Of a stretch of DNA of 64,000 nt, positions 59,899 to 64,000 are shown piece by piece. This DNA comes from Sesamum alatum (taxonomy: Eukaryota; Streptophyta; Magnoliopsida; Lamiales; Pedaliaceae). The DNA lies in NCBI GenBank assembly GCA_034509735.1, contig JACGWO010000005.1, positions 36,114,479 to 36,178,478 on the forward strand, read 5' to 3'. Position numbers and translations under genes: made by a program. Positions within the stretch are counted from its first letter, which is position 1. The number at the start of each line of letters is the position of its first letter. Under the pieces are notes generated by a model. That model worked only from the letters and a program-made list of their open reading frames with translations, was not told the origin of the DNA and did not search any database.

Positions 59899-60833
59899 AA
59901 TTACATCATGTACTCCCAATCATAGATGTTCTTGTATAGTAAATCTTGAACTATTTTTTTCATAAAAAGTTTTATATGATTTTCTATGGGTTTATTCATG
60001 GATCATGTGTTGTTTGATGTTCAGTTATTGGGTCAGAAGATGATGATTGGCGGTGTGCCCACGATCAGGCTGATTTTAGGCAACTTCATTCATAATACTA
60101 TTGACAACTAGTATCAGGAAATTGCTTAAGTTTGAGGTTACATTCTCGACTTTTGCTTGAAATTATCTAACAAGCTCAAGTAATTGTTCTTGTGGATATG
60201 AGTTTCCACAGTTTATTTCTCATTTGCTTTCAATTTTAGTTGAGTTTCTTTTGATTTGTAGGATAGTTCTTCTTTCTTGTTGAATTATTTGATGTTTGAA
60301 TCTCACATAAGCTCATATTTGCGGTGACAATATTATATTTATGTGTATAATATATATACATATATATGTTATATGTATAAATATGATATTTATATATATA
60401 TATATATATATTACATCTTCCAGTCAACTAATTCTTTGAAATTTATGATGTTAAGTTGCTGTGGATATGTTGGGGAAACAAGTATATGATTACTGATGTT
60501 GTTCTGAAAATTGAGTTGTAGATAAGAAACTGATATCAGGAAATAAGCATGTATAAGCAATACTGGTGAGTGGTTCAAATTAGAATAAGAAAATTGAGTT
60601 GTAGATAAGAATCTTAAAAAATGCAAGGGAAAAAATTGAAGGAGTGAAGAATTTGTTGTGTCATAGATGACGTTGATTTCTTAATTAAGATGGGGTAGTA
60701 GCCAAAGTTGAGGGGAAGAATATTGCAGATTATTTGGTGAAGCTCAATTACCCACACTTATGCTATATTCTCACACATTATATTTTGTCTCCTAAATTGA
60801 AGTTCACACTAATGATAGGTATGACTCGAGGGT

Positions 60834-61022
60834 ATGATAACATCGACGTCCACTGCTGCCCCGTCGCCAGAACCTGCTATCTCAACACAGCTTCAAGAAA
60901 TTAAGCTAATGTTGGGTGTACTCTTCGACAAGATGGGGATCTTGACGTTGCTCCCCAACCATCCACCTATAGTTCCACCTCGATCCTCGGTTGTTGACGT
61001 CCTAGCCGAGGAGTCCACGTAG
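60834..61022 (+). other. Short Pro-rich open frame in the inner CACTA, unrecognised
   Basis: 62 residues (starts MITSTSTAAPSPEPAIST, contains LQEIKLMLGVLFDKMG). An in-frame stop near 61022 is followed by a further open stretch to about 61076. May be the remnant of an element-encoded or captured protein. Weak. Confidence 0.3.
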
Positions 61023-64000
61023 CAGTCGGCAGAGGATGAGCCCATCGACCAGCATTCGCCCCAGCCGTTAGACTAGGATATTTTATGTTTTTCTTTTAAA
61101 ATTTGGATGTAAACAATACAATATATTTTGCTAATTTGAATTTCTTTCGTATGAGAAATGTTGTCTTCAATTAGAAATTTAATACAATATTAATATAAAA
61201 AAATAGAGAAGAAAATGCAACCAAATTATTTTTAAAATTAATTAAAATTAGGGCCGGAATTTGGAACGACATTTTGTCCCAAATATAAAAGAAAAGGTCA
61301 TGTCCCAAACACCGCTCCAACGATTGTTCCAAAAATAATGCGTCCGATTTAAAAATTTCATCCCAAACCGTCCGTAAGGTCGTCCCAAATAAAAATAAAA
61401 ACGTGTTCCAAACATCGTCCCAATAATCGTTCCAGTATTAACATGTCCGGTTTAAAATTAGGGATAGAATTTGGAACGACGATCCGTCCCACACCATCCG
61501 TCATGCCGTCCCAAACTGTTATTTAAATTAAACGTCCTTTGGACATATTTTGGGAGGGCTTGTTAGGATGTCCCAAATGTCATTCCAATTTTTGGGACAG
61601 TTGCCAAATCTGTCCCAAAATCGTCCTAAATATTTTGGGACAGGGCTTTTTTGGACCGATATTATTTCGCCCCAACATCGTCCCAAATTCTGTTCCAACA
61701 TTGAAATGGGACAACATACTGTCCCAACCTCCGTCCCAAAATCAGTCTCAATAAAACTTTTTTTTTTGTAGTGTTTATAGCATGAAACTCGCAGACTTGG
61801 GCCATTAGCTAGCTTCCTTATAACATCATCAACTGGACTTTGAGTTTCTCGGATCTATTACAGAAGAGCATTGAACGTTAAAGTATATGTATTTTCAAAT
61901 GATTATGTTTATGAAATTGCAAGCAGTACACTACTTACATGAGCAAGTAGCCACTGGGGAAAGTCTCGATCACGTATGATATCAAGTTCCATATCAATTA
62001 TTCTCATTCTTGGAAATTGTTGTCTCTTTTCTTCATAAAATTTCCTAAATGATTTGAGATTATTATATAACATCTATATAGATTAATGTAATAAAATAAG
62101 ATAATAATACAAGAGGTAGAGAACTTACAGCAGATATGGATCAATTTTATCACAATTCAATAATACATATCTATGTGCTGCTTTCATCTCATCCTCATCA
62201 AGATATCTAACTACAATTCGAGAACCAAGTGGTCGCCCTGGATGTGTAGAAATGAATATATTCCCGCAAGGATCTACCATTCCTCTATCATCATTTCGTG
62301 GAACCCGATTTAATTGAGTAGGTACATGTGGCTCGATATATGCTGAGCAAAATGTTGAAACTTCTTCAATCGTATATGCTTCAACAATTGAAGCCCCTAC
62401 TTAAGCCTGATTTCCAATTTTTTTTTTCAAATGACGTAGAAACCAAAAATTTGTCATAATTTTTCTTAATTTAATATAAATAGTATTATAAATAAAAGAA
62501 AAACAATTAACTGGTGAATACCTCTCAAGTGGATACATCTACTGATATTGCACAGGCCCACCAACCTTCGCTCCATATGCAAGATGAATTGGCAAGTGCT
62601 CCATTGAGTCAAAAAACCCCGGTGGAAATATCTTTTCAAATTTGCACAATATCTCAACAATGTTCTTTTCAAGTTGTTCCATATGCTCCACACACAACAC
62701 CATTGAGCAAATGTCTCGAAAAAAGATGCTAAGCTCTGTTAGTGCTTCCCAAATTGGTCTGGGAAGTACATCTCGAAATGCAATTGGAAGCAATCTTTGT
62801 ATGAATATATGGCAATCATGGCTTTTCATCCCATAAAACTTGCATTCATCCTCATTCACACAACGAGCTATGTTCGAGGAATATCCATTAGGTAGTTTAA
62901 TGATTTTGTCCAAGAGCACACGTCTTTCTTCTGTGTTTTACTTGAAGTGTAAGATGCTTTGGGCTTGTACACTTTTCCATTGGCACCATCAAATATATAC
63001 ATCTCATGACGACTGCAATATAACTCCAAATCCTTACGTGTTTCAATATTATCCTTTGTATTATCTTTAACATCCATAATAGTATTAAAGATATTATCAA
63101 ACACGTTTTTTTCGATGTGCATCACATCTGAATTATGTCCAATGAGATTTGTGTGCCAATATGATAACTCCCAAAATATGCATCTTTTCACCCAATTATG
63201 CGTTTTGCCAAATCCATCAATTGATTGTGTGCCACCTGGTGGTTTTCCAAAAGTTATATCAGGAAGTCCCTCCACTCTTTCACGCATGTCTTCACCACTT
63301 AAGCGAATTGGTGGTCGGTCATTTTCAATTCTTCCCCTACGGAACTTATAAGCCTGTTTTCTATAAGGATGCTAAAAGTCTGCTCTCTTGTAGTGCTTAA
63401 CTTAAAGTTTCTTTTTTTGTACTCATTTTACAAGTTGAACTATTTTACAGACTCAAAATTAAGTAATGAATGACGACAATACTTACATGTAAAAAAGATT
63501 TTATTAATTTGGTAATAAAATTAAGTTATTAACTATTTAATTTTTTAGACAGAATGAGTAATTACATATTCATTTTTTAAATATATTTTCTTTAAAAAAT
63601 ATGATAAAATATATTTATTAATATTTTTTTCTAAAAGTGTTTAAATTTTGGTTAAACATATATATCGTCAATTTCTTTTCAAAAGTATTGATATTGATCT
63701 ATTATATATATTAACTTATTACACCTCTTTTAATTTAAATTCTTCACTTATTAAAAATTCTCAGTACGTAGTGGGAAAATAATTCAATGATTATTTCAAC
63801 GTGCAAAACGCTAAAATATATTGAGAATAAAACAATCAATCAAGTATGAGGGGTAATTTCGTCCAACCAGGGAGTAAGTGTTACATTTAATAGTTTCGGG
63901 GGTAAATGTTGCATCAAGGATAATTCAGGAGGGCAAAGAGTATTTATCCCTATCTTTTATTTTATTTAACATATACACATACTTACGTGTATTAAATTTT

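Larger units (their letters stand above)
58153..61773. mobile_element. Inner CACTA non-autonomous element, 3.6 kb
   Basis: CACTACAAAAAAAAGGCG at 58153 and the complement TTTTTTTGTAGTG ending at 61773, with TTT on both sides (58150-58152, 61774-61776). Dense subterminal repeats (TTTGGGACG and CGTCCCAAA) occupy 58170-58640 and 61250-61740 in opposite orientations. It interrupts the DUF4216 coding region of the outer element. No transposase domain inside. Confidence 0.9.
57411..63373 (-). pseudogene. TNP2-type CACTA transposase, truncated and interrupted
   Basis: Minus strand. The piece 63373-62868 holds RIENDRPPIRLSGEDMRERV, HNWVKRCIFWELSYW and IGHNSDVMHIEKNV (Transposase_21 region). A frame change near 62905 leads to IKLPNGYSSNIARCVNED and HLPIHLAYGAKVGGPVQYQ (DUF4218), then TAG in place of Trp, then MYPLERYSP. 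At about 62410-62110 are GASIVEAYTIEEVSTFCSAY and a PLGSRIVVRYLDEDE region, preceded by a TAA likely from CAA. DUF4216 is split by the inner CACTA: ANGPSLRVSCYK ends at 61777 and NGFKFHTVEYGHSKATTNYG resumes at about 58135. It ends in an acidic tail with an (ATG/GAT)n run near 57435-57462. The N-terminal half is missing at the element's right end. Confidence 0.8.
55102..63395 (-). mobile_element. CACTA (En/Spm) transposon, internally deleted, 8.3 kb
   Basis: Starts CACTACAAGAAG at 55102, ends with TCTTGTAGTG at 63395, with CTT on both sides (55099-55101, 63396-63398). Subterminal repeats with CCGTC and TAAA are present at the left end only (55120-55440). At the right end the TIR runs almost directly into the middle of the transposase gene. 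Contains a TNP2-type transposase and a second protein gene, both broken, plus a later CACTA insertion. Confidence 0.85.
54771..63951. mobile_element. Foldback/MITE split by a CACTA element
   Basis: Left arm 54771-54890 (AGGGTTAAATACATTTTGCC, then AACATTTACCCCCT) is the reverse complement of 63840-63951. Without the 8.3-kb insertion the element would be about 0.9 kb. A further inverted match (CATTCATTACTT near 55090 and its complement near 63465) supports this. Confidence 0.8.

Overview
The window is nuclear DNA from a flowering plant. It is AT-rich and full of transposons. Genes have TATA boxes and GT-AG introns, and the recognisable families (CYP96-type P450, plant GPAT, plant DUF2828, Myb/SANT-like proteins, plant L1 LINE, CACTA) are plant ones. 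A core eudicot, perhaps an asterid, is a guess; I cannot name the species from sequence alone.

Layout. 0-7.6 kb: four Myb/SANT-like DNA-binding protein genes and one GRF zinc-finger gene, of which only the gene at 4066-4933 reads through. 8.6-16.1 kb: a Tourist-like element, inverted-repeat elements, a foldback, a likely Helitron 3' end, a three-copy ~270-bp tandem repeat and a small CACTA derivative. 16.7-19.3 kb: a two-exon glycerol-3-phosphate acyltransferase gene with one frameshift. 22.3-23.7 kb: a DUF2828 pseudogene. 28.3-36.7 kb: a truncated Copia retrotransposon followed by a full-length but broken L1-type LINE with a poly(A) tail and target-site duplication. 38.3-43.9 kb: SINE, foldback and nested MITEs. 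44.0-45.5 kb: an intact CYP96A-like P450. 45.7-51.2 kb: nested inverted-repeat elements, a SINE with a perfect target-site duplication and CACTA miniatures. 53-54.6 kb: a second Tourist-like element. 54.8-63.95 kb: three elements nested inside one another, with a CACTA inserted in a deleted CACTA that itself sits inside a foldback.

The most interesting protein-coding signal is a dispersed cluster of four small genes, all on the minus strand, at 23.9-24.3, 26.6-27.0, 37.5-37.8 and 51.7-52.1 kb. Each encodes a 113-150 residue protein with a signal peptide, then a short segment usually containing acidic stretches, then a strongly basic Pro/Trp-rich C-terminus built around a W-[K/R]n-(S)PPP core. 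Two members share a C-x2-K-P-x3-G-C-x-P-W-R-K3 motif. Each has a TATA box about 35-50 bp before its ATG. I do not recognise the family. The layout suggests precursors of secreted cationic peptides (signalling or antimicrobial), but that is inference.

The apparently functional genes are the P450, one SANT gene and the four small secreted-protein genes. The GPAT is intact apart from a single missing base. Nearly everything else is transposon-derived or decayed.
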